The notes under the pieces were generated by a model. It made no database searches, had not been told where the DNA came from, and saw only the letters and a program-made list of their open reading frames with translations. 64,000 bases of DNA from Anthostomella pinea (lineage: Eukaryota; Ascomycota; Sordariomycetes; Xylariales; Xylariaceae): the NCBI GenBank assembly GCA_963556695.1, contig CAUWAG010000014.1, positions 124,001 to 188,000 of the forward strand, read 5' to 3'. The translations under genes and the position numbers were made by a program. Below are positions 1-11,362 of this stretch, piece by piece. The first letter of the stretch is position 1; every line of letters starts with the position of its first letter.

Positions 1-849
1 CCAGCAGCCCGCCTATCCATCTTCCAACCACGATACCCAGCGCTCGCGATATTGTCCGTCCGAGTGGCACCCACCATGGTAACGAGAGGTATGATCCGCC
101 GGCATCGAACATCTGGGGCACAAGACAATTAGCAATGAACGAGACCGATGGAGGGGGGGGCGAAGGACTTGAAAAACGCGCAAGACTCACACTCAGGACC
201 TGCACCAGATCGACCTTCTCCCCCTGCACCACGATCTGGTCCTGGTACGCATACCAGTTCTCGAAGAAGACGGTATCCAGCCTGAACGCCGCATCCGTAT
301 ACTGGCCCGACAGCAAGAAAACCGTCTTCTCGCTCCCAGTCCCAGTTCCAGTCCCACTATCTACATCTCCCTCCTTCTCCGCCACAGTAGGCGCATAAAG
401 CCGATGATTCGACCACGGCCTAAGGCAGAACTCGCCGTCGTCGGGCCCCAGCACGGACTCGACCCCCTCGACCTCGACGGCCAGCCGGCCCTCGACGATT
501 TGGAGGTACTCCTCCTGGTACGGGTGGAAGTGCAGCGGCGGCTTCTGGGTCGCGACCTGCACGACGCGCGGGTGCTGCAGGAGGAAGGTGACTTCGTAGG
601 CGAAGACGCGGGAGGGGTGCTTCGGGTGCGTGATTATGCGTGTGGTTATGCCGCCTTCGAAGCTGTTGGGTTGCACGAAGGGGGTTGTTAGTTGCGCTGT
701 GCTGAGGAAGGGCAGGTCTGTCTACGTGCGTAGGTATAGTCGGATGGGATGGAAATGAAAGCAGCAACATACGCGGTAATGGTGAGGCCGACATATGGAT
801 CAGCGGTCGTCATGGCAGCCTCACTCTTCGTCGCCATCGTCATGGACAT
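1..849 (-). CDS. cupin-domain protein, 3' end beyond the left edge
   Basis: Read on the minus strand, this encodes a small cupin. The first cupin motif is visible as PLHFHPYQEEY followed by IVEGRL, giving the HxH(x)4E metal-ligand pattern. The second half contains GPDDGEFCLRPWSNHRLY. A clear GTGAGT donor at 190 and a CAG acceptor at 113-115 join exon 191-721 in frame to a last exon (112-1) reading MFDAGGSYLSLPWWVPLG and then a hydrophobic stretch, so the protein may be membrane-tethered. The gene continues past position 1. The 5' end is unsettled: in-frame ATGs lie at 849, 843, 837 and 813. The obvious GTATGT donor at 772 does not join the TAG acceptor at 722-724 in phase, so a weaker donor (GTTGCT or GTCGGC) may be used. 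Cupins of this kind often sit in fungal metabolite clusters, but the reaction cannot be read from sequence. Confidence 0.7.
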
Positions 850-2313
850 TCTCGCTCCTCTGGTGGGTTTCTTTCTGCTGGTGGTGTTGCAGCGCGAAGC
901 TCTATGTTACACATCACATCACATCTCACAAGCGGCGTGAGGCTCTCCTGCCATTAAGAAGCACTGCACTTACCTAGGCTGCACCTCACAGCCGCCGCGG
1001 GAGGAACAACTGCTAGGTCCTTGTTGCCCATGTCCAGGACTTACAGGGTTATGGTTCGGTGAGGCTGTTTCGGTGAATGCCTCTCCCTCGACAACGACGT
1101 CCCGTATACGAAGGACTAGGCAGTGAGCCCCCTCCCACAGACTTCGTACGTATCGATGAATTTCTTCTTCCACATATTATTAGAGGATCGGGGAGAAGGG
1201 GGGGGGACTGACCCTCGTCGCTAGCGCTACTATACAGCCCCCTCTAGTCGGTCGTCTGTCGTTCATCACCATCCTTGTCCTGCGCCGCTGTCCTGCGAGT
1301 AAGGTATGCAGCCGCCGGCTGGCGGGCGATCTGGCTTCGGTCAACCCCTCCCGATCCCTGAGTTCGATTCAGCCCTTTCAACCCACAGTCATCTCTATGA
1401 TCGCCCAATTGGCGTATGCCAGACAGTAGGGCACCCCCGAGTGGAGCTAAAGGCGCAGAGGCGGTAAGAAGTGGGATCAGACAGCAAGTGGATGATCCAT
1501 CCCGGCGTCTGTTAGTGGACGGCTTACGGGAACTAGGACTATAGTTCAGCCCCCAACACCTCGACACCCACCGAGAAGGTCAGGCGCCGTGATCTATCAT
1601 ATCAGGTACCTGATGCTCCCTTGAAAGGGCATTTCACGCGGCAGGGTACGTGGTACAGGATGACTCAGAAGTCAGCCAATGGCGACACAAGGTCGACTCG
1701 AGCAGTCAAAGTCATCCCTACCGAAGGAATGGGGCGCAAATCGCACTCCGGTGGCCTATAGGCGTATCGCGATTTTTTACGATGGCTTGGGCAGCCCGCC
1801 GCCACTATTGGCTGGACTGGACTAGGGCCGTGTGGTGGACGGCATGCATGCATGTGAGACGCCGCATCTCTGCTGCCGGGTCAAACAATGCCGAGGATAC
1901 GGGATGAGGCCCGTCTGAGGCGCGGACATAGGCTTGGAATCGATCTCACTGCTGACCATAGGGCTTGACAGTGCGACGCTACTGCATGTGATAGACCTCC
2001 CTGGTCCATTCCGCCGATTGGCCATCGTTTGAGGGGCACACGACGACGTGCCTTCATGGTGGTTGACTGGAACAGCTGCGGACGGATTGCGCCATTCGGG
2101 ATGTTCGTCCGTCTTACTATACATCATCGTGGCTAGTCTAAAGTCCTACATTTCATGAGGGTGTGCAACCCACGAGGCAGCCTCGACGAAGCAGCACATC
2201 ATGTTGACAGCATCTGGTGGTGGTTCGGTGATCGAGATTGATACAGGATGCTGGATTATCATACAGGGGTGCATTACATAGGGTGAATACAGTAGCGCTG
2301 ACGCTTAATAGGA
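850..2313. other. intergenic, no gene seen
   Basis: About 1.46 kb between the divergent start of the cupin gene and the 3' end of the FAD oxidase gene. Only short non-homologous ORFs occur on either strand. I see no tRNA, no transposon termini and no clear tandem repeat. It presumably holds the cupin promoter and the oxidase 3' UTR. Confidence 0.6.
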
Positions 2314-4034
2314 CTATACCGGTATCTTGAACCCTCCAGGCACCAACTTCTGGAAGACCAGGTCCGGGTCGTGCACCCGCTGAACATCCCTGAGCTTAGC
2401 CAGGTTCTCGGGTCCATAGTGCTCGATGACAGGCTGCTCCACGGACGCATCGTTCATGAAGATGTAATCGACGTAGTTGCCCGTGCCCTGCGAGGCCGCC
2501 TCGATCTTGTCGATCATGCTCAGCGTGGCGCCATTGGCCGTGTCGTCGTCCCCCTCGTCCCACCAACCAACATCGATGACGAGCCAGGTCTGGTTGGCGC
2601 AGTCCAGCCCCAGGGCGTTGCCTCCGCGCGCATTGCCCGCTTCGATAGCGCTGGTGGAGATGGGCTGCCAGCCTATGGCGATGCTGCCGGCGGTCAGGTT
2701 CTGGATCTCGCTCAGCTCTGGTGCTGACGTCAGAGTCTCTGCCACTGTCTTGTAGAGTCCTGCGTCTGGCTTGAAGCTCGTCGCGAACCAGTCGAGCCGC
2801 GGCAGCGACGGAGCCTGCTGGCTCGCTAGGAAGCTGGTCAGTGACTGTATCTGTGTCGTGTCGGCTATTGTCTCGATGTCGTAGAACGCCTCGAATGCTG
2901 ATGGGGACTCTTCTGGCTTCATGTAAACCATGTTTAGCACCACTCCCAAGGTGGCGTTGAGCGGAAATGCCTGGAGCATGAGGTTGGCGTAGGGGTCCTT
3001 CTCGGCCACGCTTTGATACTCGAGCATTGCGTCGAAGAGGGCTGGCAGGGCATCGAGTGTGTAGGCCTTGACGCCGCCCCAGATATTGCCAATGGGATAC
3101 GTCGTGAGAGTGAATCTTGTCACTATGCCTATCGACGCGTCAATAACCATCGTTTGATCGAAATAAGGAGCCTGAACTCACCAAAGTTATTTGCGCCACC
3201 TTTGAGTGACCACCAGAGATCCGAGTTCGATCCTGCATTTGCGTTGACGATGGAGCCATCAGCGAGCACGACCTACACATGGTTTTTAGTCAGGCTTGCA
3301 TTGTGTCACCTGAAACCTGATGACTATACCTCAAAGTTGACGACATTGTCACACGCCAAGCCATACAGGTCGCTCAGGTATGACAATCCACCTACAATTA
3401 TTGTTAGCCATCTCACCGCCACCCAAGACGTACATGGGAGGGTACTCACTTCCAAGGATAAGGCCACCAACGCCGACATCTAATATCCTGCCTCCCACAA
3501 CTGTGACATTGTACGGGTCAAGCTGAGTGTAAACCTCGCCCCATCGGAGACCGGAGCCAACAACAGCCACGCTGCTATTGGCGTGGTACTCAACCGTGTT
3601 GAAGTTGGACATGTCGATCAAAACACCACCCTCGTCGATGTTGGCCCCCAATGGTACAGGCGAGTGACCACCCGAGCGGACTGCGAAGTGCACATCTTCG
3701 GCGACCAGGTGCTTGACCGCCTCTGACAGATCCTCCGCGGTGATGGGCTGGATGATGCATGTCGGTAGTGCCCAGGCCGTCTGCACCCTATGAACGTGTA
3801 AGTGACTGGGCTTCTATATGGGATCGCTGACGCATGGTTTGGCGAAGGGAGGGGGTATAGCTACCAGTTGGCTTCAGTTAGGTTCCGGTACCGACCGTCA
3901 GTGGGAAGAACAGTTCCGTTTCCAATGCTGGAGTCAAGAAACTGACAAGCAGCTGCTGCTGCGTCCAGTTTCTGTGCGACTATCGGAGAGGCAAGGCACA
4001 GGAGGCCTAGCATGGCCTGTAGCGAGACAGTCAT
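2314..4034 (-). CDS. secreted FAD-linked oxidoreductase (BBE/VAO type)
   Basis: Five exons reconstruct to 491 residues: 4034-3865, 3787-3450, 3391-3330, 3272-3182 and 3128-2314, with all junctions in phase. The N-terminus ([20 protein letters not shown]) is a signal peptide. The FAD-binding PCMH domain has RSGGH, whose His is the usual covalent 8-alpha-FAD site. The position where bicovalent family members carry Cys reads [11 protein letters not shown], so a single covalent link is likely. ANNFGIVTRF and the BBE-type C-terminus ([13 protein letters not shown]) complete the family signature. Members oxidise carbohydrates, alkaloids or polyketide intermediates with O2, usually outside the cytosol. 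It is transcribed divergently from the UbiA prenyltransferase across a 1.6-kb gap, which suggests a metabolic cluster. The substrate is unknown. Confidence 0.9.
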
Positions 4035-5631
4035 TGTGCCAAAGATGGGTTGAATGTGTGGAATGTCTGGTAACCTTCACACATACACATCTCTTCTGAT
4101 TGCTTCGCATCTTGAGTTTAAATAAGAATCAAACCTTAGGACGGCATCTCGTAACTCCCACGAGCTCAGTCCTACCCGGGCGCTCCTACTAACATCATGG
4201 CCCGAGGCGTCGGTCGACGGTTCCTCTTTCCATACCCTCTGAAACGCCCAACAGGACTCATGACTGCCAATCCCACGAAAAACAACATCATGAGAGTTCG
4301 GTCAGCTGGCGTTTACCCGGGATGAAGCCTACAAGACGTCCAGGCAGCCCTGAGAAGGGTTGAAGTTGACCCGCGCACTTCCGGGCAGCTAGGGGGCGTC
4401 ATGATCCACACAAGCCCACGTTGCGCGCCAGGGACTGGCTGAGCCTAGCTTGCCAATAGAGACAAGGGTTCTAGCGCCATCATGCTGACATCTACGGCCT
4501 GCGAAAATCACAGTGCCGACTACCAGGTTCTGGGACTATTGCCTCTGCCGTCGCTGCCGAGAGGATCCATTGGTTCGGTCAGTCAGCCCTACGCCTCAGG
4601 GGTTCAGATCCGTCAATGGTTTATCAGAGGCAGCCCATGATGAGACAACCTAGCTCAGCCACTTGAAGTAGAAATAGTCCAAGTGGGGTCGAGAATATTA
4701 TCATGGCCCATGTGATGCGTCACCATACGGCAGAAGTCTGAGTCATGGAGTATTGTTCTTATACTGGTGAGTCAGGCAGGGTAACCATCCAGCGCCCTCG
4801 ATTCGGATAAGCCAAGGCTTGTACAGTGACGGATAATAACGTCTATTGGTTGTTAATATTGACTGTCAATCTCACTTGGCCATACTAGCGCAAAGCACAA
4901 GGTATACGCAAGACGTATCAGATGATTGAGACTGAGCCGGAAGACTGAGTCTGCCGCATGACGTATCGTGAACCCCTTGAACCCCTTGCGCGGCTCGTTA
5001 TCCGGCGAGTCAGGTACCGACACCACGTATCAATGCAAATATCGGCATATTAGCACAGGTTCCTTCGTTATAGTCTTGGGTCTTGGGACATGACAGTCTG
5101 GTAACGGCGCTCCAGTCTGCTATTGGCCGCATTCGTAAAGTGACAACTCACGACTGAATCAAGAGCCAACATTCGTTTTGAATTATGGTCTGTCACCAAC
5201 AGCATGATATCAGCATGACCGTCTATACCCAGTGCCAGTAAGAACGTATTAGCGCATGGGTTTACCAGGCTCCCATAGGCACCTCGTTGGGCGTGATCCG
5301 AGATGCATGGCTACGTGACGCAGTGGCCTACAGAGGAATCACTGGTGTGCAATATTTGCATCGTACTTGGGAGGAGGCGCCGTGGCGGACTCATGGCGCC
5401 GGAACATTCCCCTTTCTTCGGTGAGTATAGGACTCGGTGACTCAAGGCCTCCGCCTCCCGCTGCAGTGACATCCTAAGCTTTACTCCCACTTGGGGCCAT
5501 CATATAAAATGTAACGCCACCACCAATCTTGCCCACGGATAGCTCCGTGTAATACCACCCTTACTACCCTACTACCCTACTACCCCTTTTCTCCTCGTCC
5601 GTCTCTGAAGCAAACTGCCTCCAATCCGGCC
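4035..5631. promoter_or_regulatory. divergent promoter region between FAD oxidase and UbiA genes
   Basis: A gene-free 1.6-kb region between the start of the minus-strand oxidase and the plus-strand prenyltransferase. No ORF of 60 codons lies wholly inside it. It ends in a pyrimidine-rich leader (repeats of CTACC near 5560-5585) just before the UbiA start, typical of fungal core promoters. I could not pick out specific regulator sites with confidence. Confidence 0.45.
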
Positions 5632-6859
5632 ATGGACAACAAGCTTCCCAACAACGAGCAACCGCTTCCTGAAAAGGACTTCCAGAACAATGCCCTGGCG
5701 CAACAGTACGGCGGCGGCCACGCCGGCGGCTGGGTCGGCCGTCTGCCAGCCTCCTGGGTCCCCTACGTCCAACTAGCCCGCCTAAGCCCTCCCGCCGGTC
5801 TCTTCCTGATCTACTTCCCGCACTTCTTCGGCATCATGCTCGCGGCCGTGATCCAACGCTCGCCCATCGAGGAGGTGCTCAGGGCATGCCTTGTCCTGTT
5901 CGGCGCGAGCTTCTTCTTCTCGAATGCGGCGCACGGCTGGAACGACCTCATCGACGCCCCCATCGACAAGGCGATCGCGAGAACGAGCAAACGACCCATC
6001 CCGCGAGGCGCCATCTCCCCTCGAGCCGCTTTTGTGTTCACCGCGTCGCAGGGTGTCGGTGCGGCTTTGTTTTTGCTTCTGATGCCGAGTGGGAGTGCGT
6101 ACATAGCACTCGTTAATATCGTCTCTACCACGTACTGTATGTATATTTTCGAGTTTTTTATCTCCTCATATAGCCATGTCCGAGGCGCGAATTTCCTCTT
6201 CTAGCCTGTGTCATGCTCCCGAGACATGCATTACGACTCCATTTTACTCCACAAAACATCTAAAATAAGTAATTGCTGACTCTAATTTGCTTGACGACCC
6301 AAGCGCGAAACGACACACCAACTTTGCCCAGGTCGTGCTTGGGTGGTGCTTGGCCTGGGGCATAATGATGGGATCCTGTGCCATGGGTTTCGAGCCTTTC
6401 ACCGGCGGTCCTTTTGGGGATGAAGAGGAGATTACAGTGCAACCGTCCATCGCTTGCCTCTTCTTTGCCTGCATCCTGTGGACCGTCATCTACGACTCCA
6501 TCTACGCCCACCAAGACCTCAAAGACGATCTCGAGGTCGGGCTAAAGAGCCTTGCAGTCCTGTTCAGGGACCGGACAAAGATCATGCTATATTCCGCCCT
6601 CGGTTGCATGATCTGTCTCCTGGCTTCGGTTGGATACTTGGAGCAGATGGGGTTCCAGTACTACCTCATTGCTTGCGGGGGGTCGGCCCTCTCGTTGGGA
6701 GCCATGGTCACTTATGTCGAACTGAAGGATTCTACGAGCTGTTGGTGGTGGTTCAGGTATGGGTTTTGGCTTGCTGGCGGGTCGATTGCCGTCGGATTAC
6801 TTTCGGAATATCTCCTCATGGGGTTGGACACGTGGAGACTTGCCGCCCTTGGCATCTAA
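5632..6859 (+). CDS. UbiA-type aromatic prenyltransferase
   Basis: Two exons, 5632-6140 and 6304-6859, give 354 residues in phase. The intron uses a GTATAT donor and a CCCAAG acceptor with a GCTGAC branch site upstream. An alternative GTATGT donor 3 nt earlier would need another acceptor. UbiA hallmarks are both present: the first Asp-rich motif NDLIDAPID in the first half and DSIYAHQDLKDD in the second. Several hydrophobic helices (for example FLIYFPHFFGIMLAA, ACLFFACILWTVIY) fit the nine-helix membrane fold. It transfers an isoprenyl diphosphate to an aromatic acceptor with Mg2+ held by the Asp motifs. The N-terminus resembles meroterpenoid-cluster enzymes rather than mitochondrial COQ2, since no targeting peptide is seen. 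Neighbours (FAD oxidase, SDR, cupin) support a meroterpenoid role. The acceptor is not known. Confidence 0.88.
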
Positions 6860-7172
6860 TCAGCCTGGAAGGGGGAGGTAATACACACATGCATCGAGTG
6901 TCTTGATGTCGTATCTCGCAGCAGGTCTGTGATCATACATGTCTACGAACACTTGTAGCTTTCCTAGAGTTGACAGCGAAATGGCAAATCGACATTTCAT
7001 CACACTGAATCAAAATCTGATGAGGTGGTGACTTGAGATGCTCTCATAATATCCTGATCCACTTGTCATAATTACCCCAGGGTAGGAGAGTGATCAAGCG
7101 AGGGTGATAGTAGCCATGTGTCTCCGTAAGGTATGAAGCGTTTGTGAGATGACAACCCCAGGAGTCGTCCAT
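6860..7172. other. convergent 3' intergenic region
   Basis: About 310 bp between the convergent stops of the UbiA and SDR genes, expected to hold both 3' UTRs. Nothing else is recognisable. Confidence 0.5.
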
Positions 7173-8214
7173 CTACGCAGCCGGCCAGTTGTTATTCACA
7201 CAAACCGAAGCCCCATTCGACGCCCGCGCCATGGAGTCGTCAGAGAAGAACAGGCAGTATTTCGCAACATCAGCCACGGGCACGCCGGTCTTACCGGGCA
7301 CATACCCGGGGTTGACGGCTCCCATCAACATCATCCCCACCTGATTGAAACCCCGCGCAAAGGCATCGACGATGTTGGTCTCGTCCATACCGCCCAGCAG
7401 CAGCGCGATGCACGAGATTCCCTTCGCGCCGTAGTAGCCCGCTGTGTTCTTTGTCAGACCGAGCAGGGCGTGCTTGGCTGCCGTCTACAAGTCGTAAGTA
7501 AGTGACCGCTCTTTGCAGGCAAGGTAGCGAAAAACAAGGGATCAAGATTCGTGGCTCAGAAGCAAAAGCCCAGAGAAGGCCCATGGGGGAACCTTATTCT
7601 CAGACCATGACTAGGTAGTTGGGGAGATGAGTGAGTTCGCGATTGACTTACGTAGGCCGCGCCTGCCATTACGCCTCTGTAGCTCGCGATGGACCCGATG
7701 TTGATCACGGTGCCGCTCGGTTCAGGCTTGGATTCGAAGGCGTTGACGGCGGCCTTCAGGCAGAGAAATGCACCCGTGACATTGATGCTGATGACTCGGT
7801 CCCACGTCTCCTTCGAGGCGGTGCCGACTCCGTCTTGAAAATGAATTAGCACCTGAGATTAATCCCGAATTTCATTCTCAAGCCAGAATGGTAATAAAAG
7901 ACAGCTGAATGCGCACCGAAATTGTCCATGATTCCCGCGTTGTTGACGAGCATGTCGAGACCGCCAAACCTGGACACCACAGCGTCGAAGAACCCCTTCA
8001 CCGCCTCCTCATTGGTGATATCTGTCTTCCAGACGAGCGTCTTGTCGCTCTGTGATTTCCATTCGGACTGTATTTGATCGAGTCGCTCCTGGTTGATGTT
8101 GCATATCGCTACATTGCCGCCGGCTTTCAGGAAGGCCGCGGCGATTGCCTTGCCAAGACCTCCAGCTGCGCCCGTCACGACTATCGTCTTTCCTTGCGCT
8201 AAGTTTGACGCCAT
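7173..8214 (-). CDS. short-chain dehydrogenase/reductase (SDR)
   Basis: Three exons, 8214-7917, 7833-7652 and 7484-7173, reconstruct to 263 residues with all phases consistent. The classical SDR signature is complete: cofactor motif TGAAGGLG near residue 14, NNAG near residue 92, the catalytic Ser region INIGSIASY, and the catalytic Tyr-Lys pair YTAAK, which is split exactly by the second intron (TAC followed by GTAAGT). The C-terminus reads GASVCVNNNWPAA, like fungal SDRs that end in GxxVxVDGGW. The enzyme is a cytosolic NAD(P)H-dependent alcohol/ketone oxidoreductase. It faces the UbiA gene tail to tail. With the FAD oxidase and cupin it may tailor a prenylated product. Confidence 0.92.
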
Positions 8215-8534
8215 TTTGAAATATCCAGGTCACGAGTTGCGAAGGAGATGAATGAAGACTGGGTCATACGCAGGTTTTATGCACCACAGGTTGGTCGATT
8301 CAGCTTTGACATGCACCAACGATCTTCTCCACAATCTCGCATTCGGTATCGCGTCAGGGTTCAGGATCTTCACCCGAATACGAGTTGTAAGAGAAACAGA
8401 GAAGTTCTGGCCAGGCGAATTTTGGTTGACTGAGATGATTTGTGGCGTTTTATTTTGATAGACTTAGCATACAGCACGGGGGCTCTGCTTTTTGTTGTCT
8501 TTTAAGGTGTTTGGGTTGGCTCCTTTCTTCTGGT
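8215..8534. other. SDR promoter region grading into AT-rich DNA
   Basis: About 320 bp upstream of the SDR start. It has normal base composition up to roughly 8530, where the AT-rich block begins abruptly. No gene is seen. Confidence 0.5.
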
Positions 8535-9339
8535 CGGAGAGTTTAAAAATTAAAATAAAAGTTATATTGATTGTACGGTATGCGTGGTTAATACGGCTGC
8601 TCATACAGTTTGAAAATGTGAGATTATTAAGTATTTTCTATTAAAAGAAAGAAGAAGTGGCTTTTTAAGCTAAGGGTAAAGCTTTTTTTAAGTAGTTAAG
8701 TAATCTTCTAAATTGACTAGATTATTATAATAAATACGTATTACTTACACTAATTAAAAGCTAGTGTTTATAAAGTTATAATGGTATTATAAATGTTTCA
8801 AAGCTAACGTTTTGATATATTTAGCTTTTAAAGTTACTTTAAACCTTATTTAAGCTTTTAATAATTTTATTAATATTATAATATTCAACATGTCTTTTGA
8901 ACGTAAAGGTATTATTATTAATTAGTTACTTTATAACTTTATAATATTATAGCACTTTTAGTCATTTTATTCGATTCTAAAGATTCTTAAAAGCTTTAAA
9001 AAGTATCAAATCGCGCTTATAACGAAAGTAAATAAATAGTGAAATATCAATTTAACGCTTTTTAACGCTGTTAACGTGATAAGATATTGTAATATTATAA
9101 TAAGAAGAGAAATATAAGCTATTTAAATTTATTAATAAATATGTAGCATATTTAAGGCGTCTATAACGAATGTTTAATTTTTTATATTTTATAAGCATTA
9201 AAAAAGGGTTTTAACCGTAATAAGTTATACGGTTTTAAAGCGATAAAGTATTACGAAAATATCTTTATAAAGTAAAATATATCAAAGCGTATACAAAATC
9301 TAAGAAAACTTTTAAATTTAATCAAAGATTAATACTTAT

Positions 9340-9595
9340 TGTGATGGTTCTACCATCCATCAAGTCTAGCAATGGTCCCCATGGTCCCCGGGTCACGTGA
9401 CTGAGCACGTGACTAATCGGACGATAGGTTGATCCATGCCCTGGTAGGTCTGGTGGGGGACGACTGCCCACATCTAGCTGCCAACCAATTCGGGTGCATC
9501 TCCAGATCTTTCTTTTCCTTTAATCAGAGTTTGCTATACGTCAATAGTTAATAAGGGTCCCTGCATTCTTGCAATACATTTATGAAATTGTGACA
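9340..9595. mobile_element. solo-LTR-like element with CTTAT target-site duplication
   Basis: A 256-bp GC-normal island inside AT-rich DNA. It begins TGTGATGG and ends TTGTGACA, so it has TG...CA termini. It is flanked by perfect 5-bp direct repeats CTTAT at 9335-9339 and 9596-9600. The size and 5-bp duplication fit a solo LTR or a similar non-autonomous element. The termini resemble those of the elements at 11151 and 57911. Confidence 0.7.
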
Positions 9596-9649
9596 CTTAT
9601 AATTAACTTTTAAAATATTATCGTTTAAAATTTTATATTATATTATTAT

Positions 9650-10006
9650 ATTAAATCTAGGAACATGTTTGAACGATCAATCATAATACTCGGGTATTGA
9701 GTTAAGGTCATGGTGTTGCTGATGGTTGGATTGGGAGAGTTAGCTGGACTCACAGATCTGGCTAAGTGACCTCACAATCCGGTACGTAATTTCTTATCTA
9801 ATCATACATGTGGGTTTGGTATGGATGGTTTGAATGTGGATTTGTTGAATACACGGATGTTGACTGATGCTATTAATTGTTCTGCTCTGCGTGCAGAGAT
9901 TGATTATCTGTCTTCTTGATGGGTCAGATGCCCTGTGCGTCTCTGCCCCACTCGAGATCTTCTGGTGTCTATCTCCGGCTCCCATTCAACAGGAATCGCA
10001 TAGATT
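9650..10006 (-). mobile_element. older solo LTR copy, interrupted by a second LTR
   Basis: The DNA from about 9655 to 9842 plus 9992-10006 is the reverse complement of the element at 59079-59282, with scattered differences. Its ends (TCTAGGAAC... and ...GATTTAAGA) are degraded compared with the TGTTGGA...TCCAACA ends of the other copy, partly by C-to-T and G-to-A type changes. It is split by the 149-bp LTR at 9843-9991. Confidence 0.75.
9843..9991. mobile_element. solo LTR nested in an older LTR
   Basis: A 149-bp element with perfect 8-bp inverted ends TGTTGAAT...ATTCAACA, flanked by GGATT (9838-9842) and GGAAT (9992-9996). The related copy at 59 kb reads straight through this point with a single GGAAT, so it preserves the empty site. 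The first 21 bp are identical to the start of the element at 12624. Confidence 0.8.
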
Positions 10007-11150
10007 TAAGATTAAATATATAAAGCGAAATAAGTTCATTTAAGCGCTTTATATAAGCTTTAATAATAGGTTTTACCGTAAAAAAATGTTTTTTTTGAAA
10101 AAGCTATAAAGAGCGATTCTTGCAATTTTTAACAATTTCAATAGTAAAAAAGTGTTATACAGGTTTTGGATTTTTTATTTTACAGGGTTTGAAGACTTTT
10201 TTATTAATTAACTTTGAAAAGTTTTACTTTTAAAATTAAGAAATCATTTACGTAATTAATCTTAAAAATATCGCGCTTTATAAAACAATAAACGGTATTG
10301 TTAAAAATTAAAGGTTCAAAACCGTGCTTATAAAGCGCCTTTTAATAGTATGATTTCTTATAAATAAAGGCTTTATTTAAGGCTATATAAAGGCTTTTTG
10401 AACTTGAAGATTCTTGTTATTTGCTAATTAATAATATAGTTATTTTAAGAATGACAACAACATTTGCAGCGACCGCTCACACCCGCAAGGCTTGTGACCC
10501 TTCTAGAATCTCACAGTAATTGAATTATTCAATAAGGTTTTAAAAGGTTTATTCAAAGTTATTAATATTTATTAAGCGCTTTTATGGCTTTTATAACCGT
10601 TTTTCCGCCGTTTATTATGGTTATTATTAATAAACAATTAAATAATGCATAATTAATAAATAAAAGGCTAATGAAAATAATTATAACGTGCTTCTTAAAC
10701 TTTATTAATTAACATTTTTGAAAGTTAATATATAAACGTTTTAAAAATAAAATAAAATTTTGTTATAATTTTATAAACTTTTATAATAATAATAATAATT
10801 AGCAGTATAAATAGTTATTTAAAAATATTAGATTTAGATTAAAGCGTAATAAATGATATTTCAAAGTTAGATACCATTTATTAATAGTAGGTATTTAATT
10901 ACGAAATTTGTACTATAACATTTATATCAAAAAGCAGATAAAGCTTTCCAAACCGTATCGATTCAATCGATTATAATACTTAGATTAGTATGACAAAACG
11001 TAATTTAAAATGAACCTAGGTTATTCATGATAGCGATTTATAAGCTACCGTCTTATTCAATATTTTAAATAATCGAGAGGTATATAACTGGTTTTTACAA
11101 GTTTATAAACGATTTATTAAAGGTTTTTTTGTAGCGTTAATATTAGTTAA

Positions 11151-11362
11151 TGTGACGGCCTGCACAGACCTTCCCACATGACAAGTGGATACTTCCTAAT
11201 AGGGGAAGGATCTGACCAGAGGATCCCCTTAAAGGGGCAACCTCCCACTGTACCTATCTCTCTCTCTCTTCCTTCCCTCTCTAGTCTTGATATTCTCGTC
11301 AATAGAGTAATAGCTGCTTGCTGCAGGCCATGTCCCAGCTCCCCAGTATGCTCGCCGTGACA
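11151..11362 (+). mobile_element. 212-bp MITE-like element, copy 1, TSD GTTAA
   Basis: Begins TGTGACGGCCTGC and ends GCTCGCCGTGACA, imperfect inverted termini of about 13 bp. It is flanked by perfect 5-bp duplications GTTAA at 11146-11150 and 11363-11367. It is closely similar, in reverse orientation, to the 214-bp element at 37428-37641. Internal features include a CT-rich run (TCTCTCTCTCTTCC) and AAAGGGG/CCCCTTT motifs. There is no coding capacity beyond a meaningless 60-codon ORF. It is not RIP-mutated although it sits inside RIP-type DNA, so it is either younger or too short for RIP. Confidence 0.85.

Noticed and set aside
6270..6303. Alternative UbiA acceptor at 6269
   Set aside because: It adds residues unlike the family between the two membrane regions. 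The acceptor at 6303, with its branch site, gives better continuity into KRHTNFAQ.
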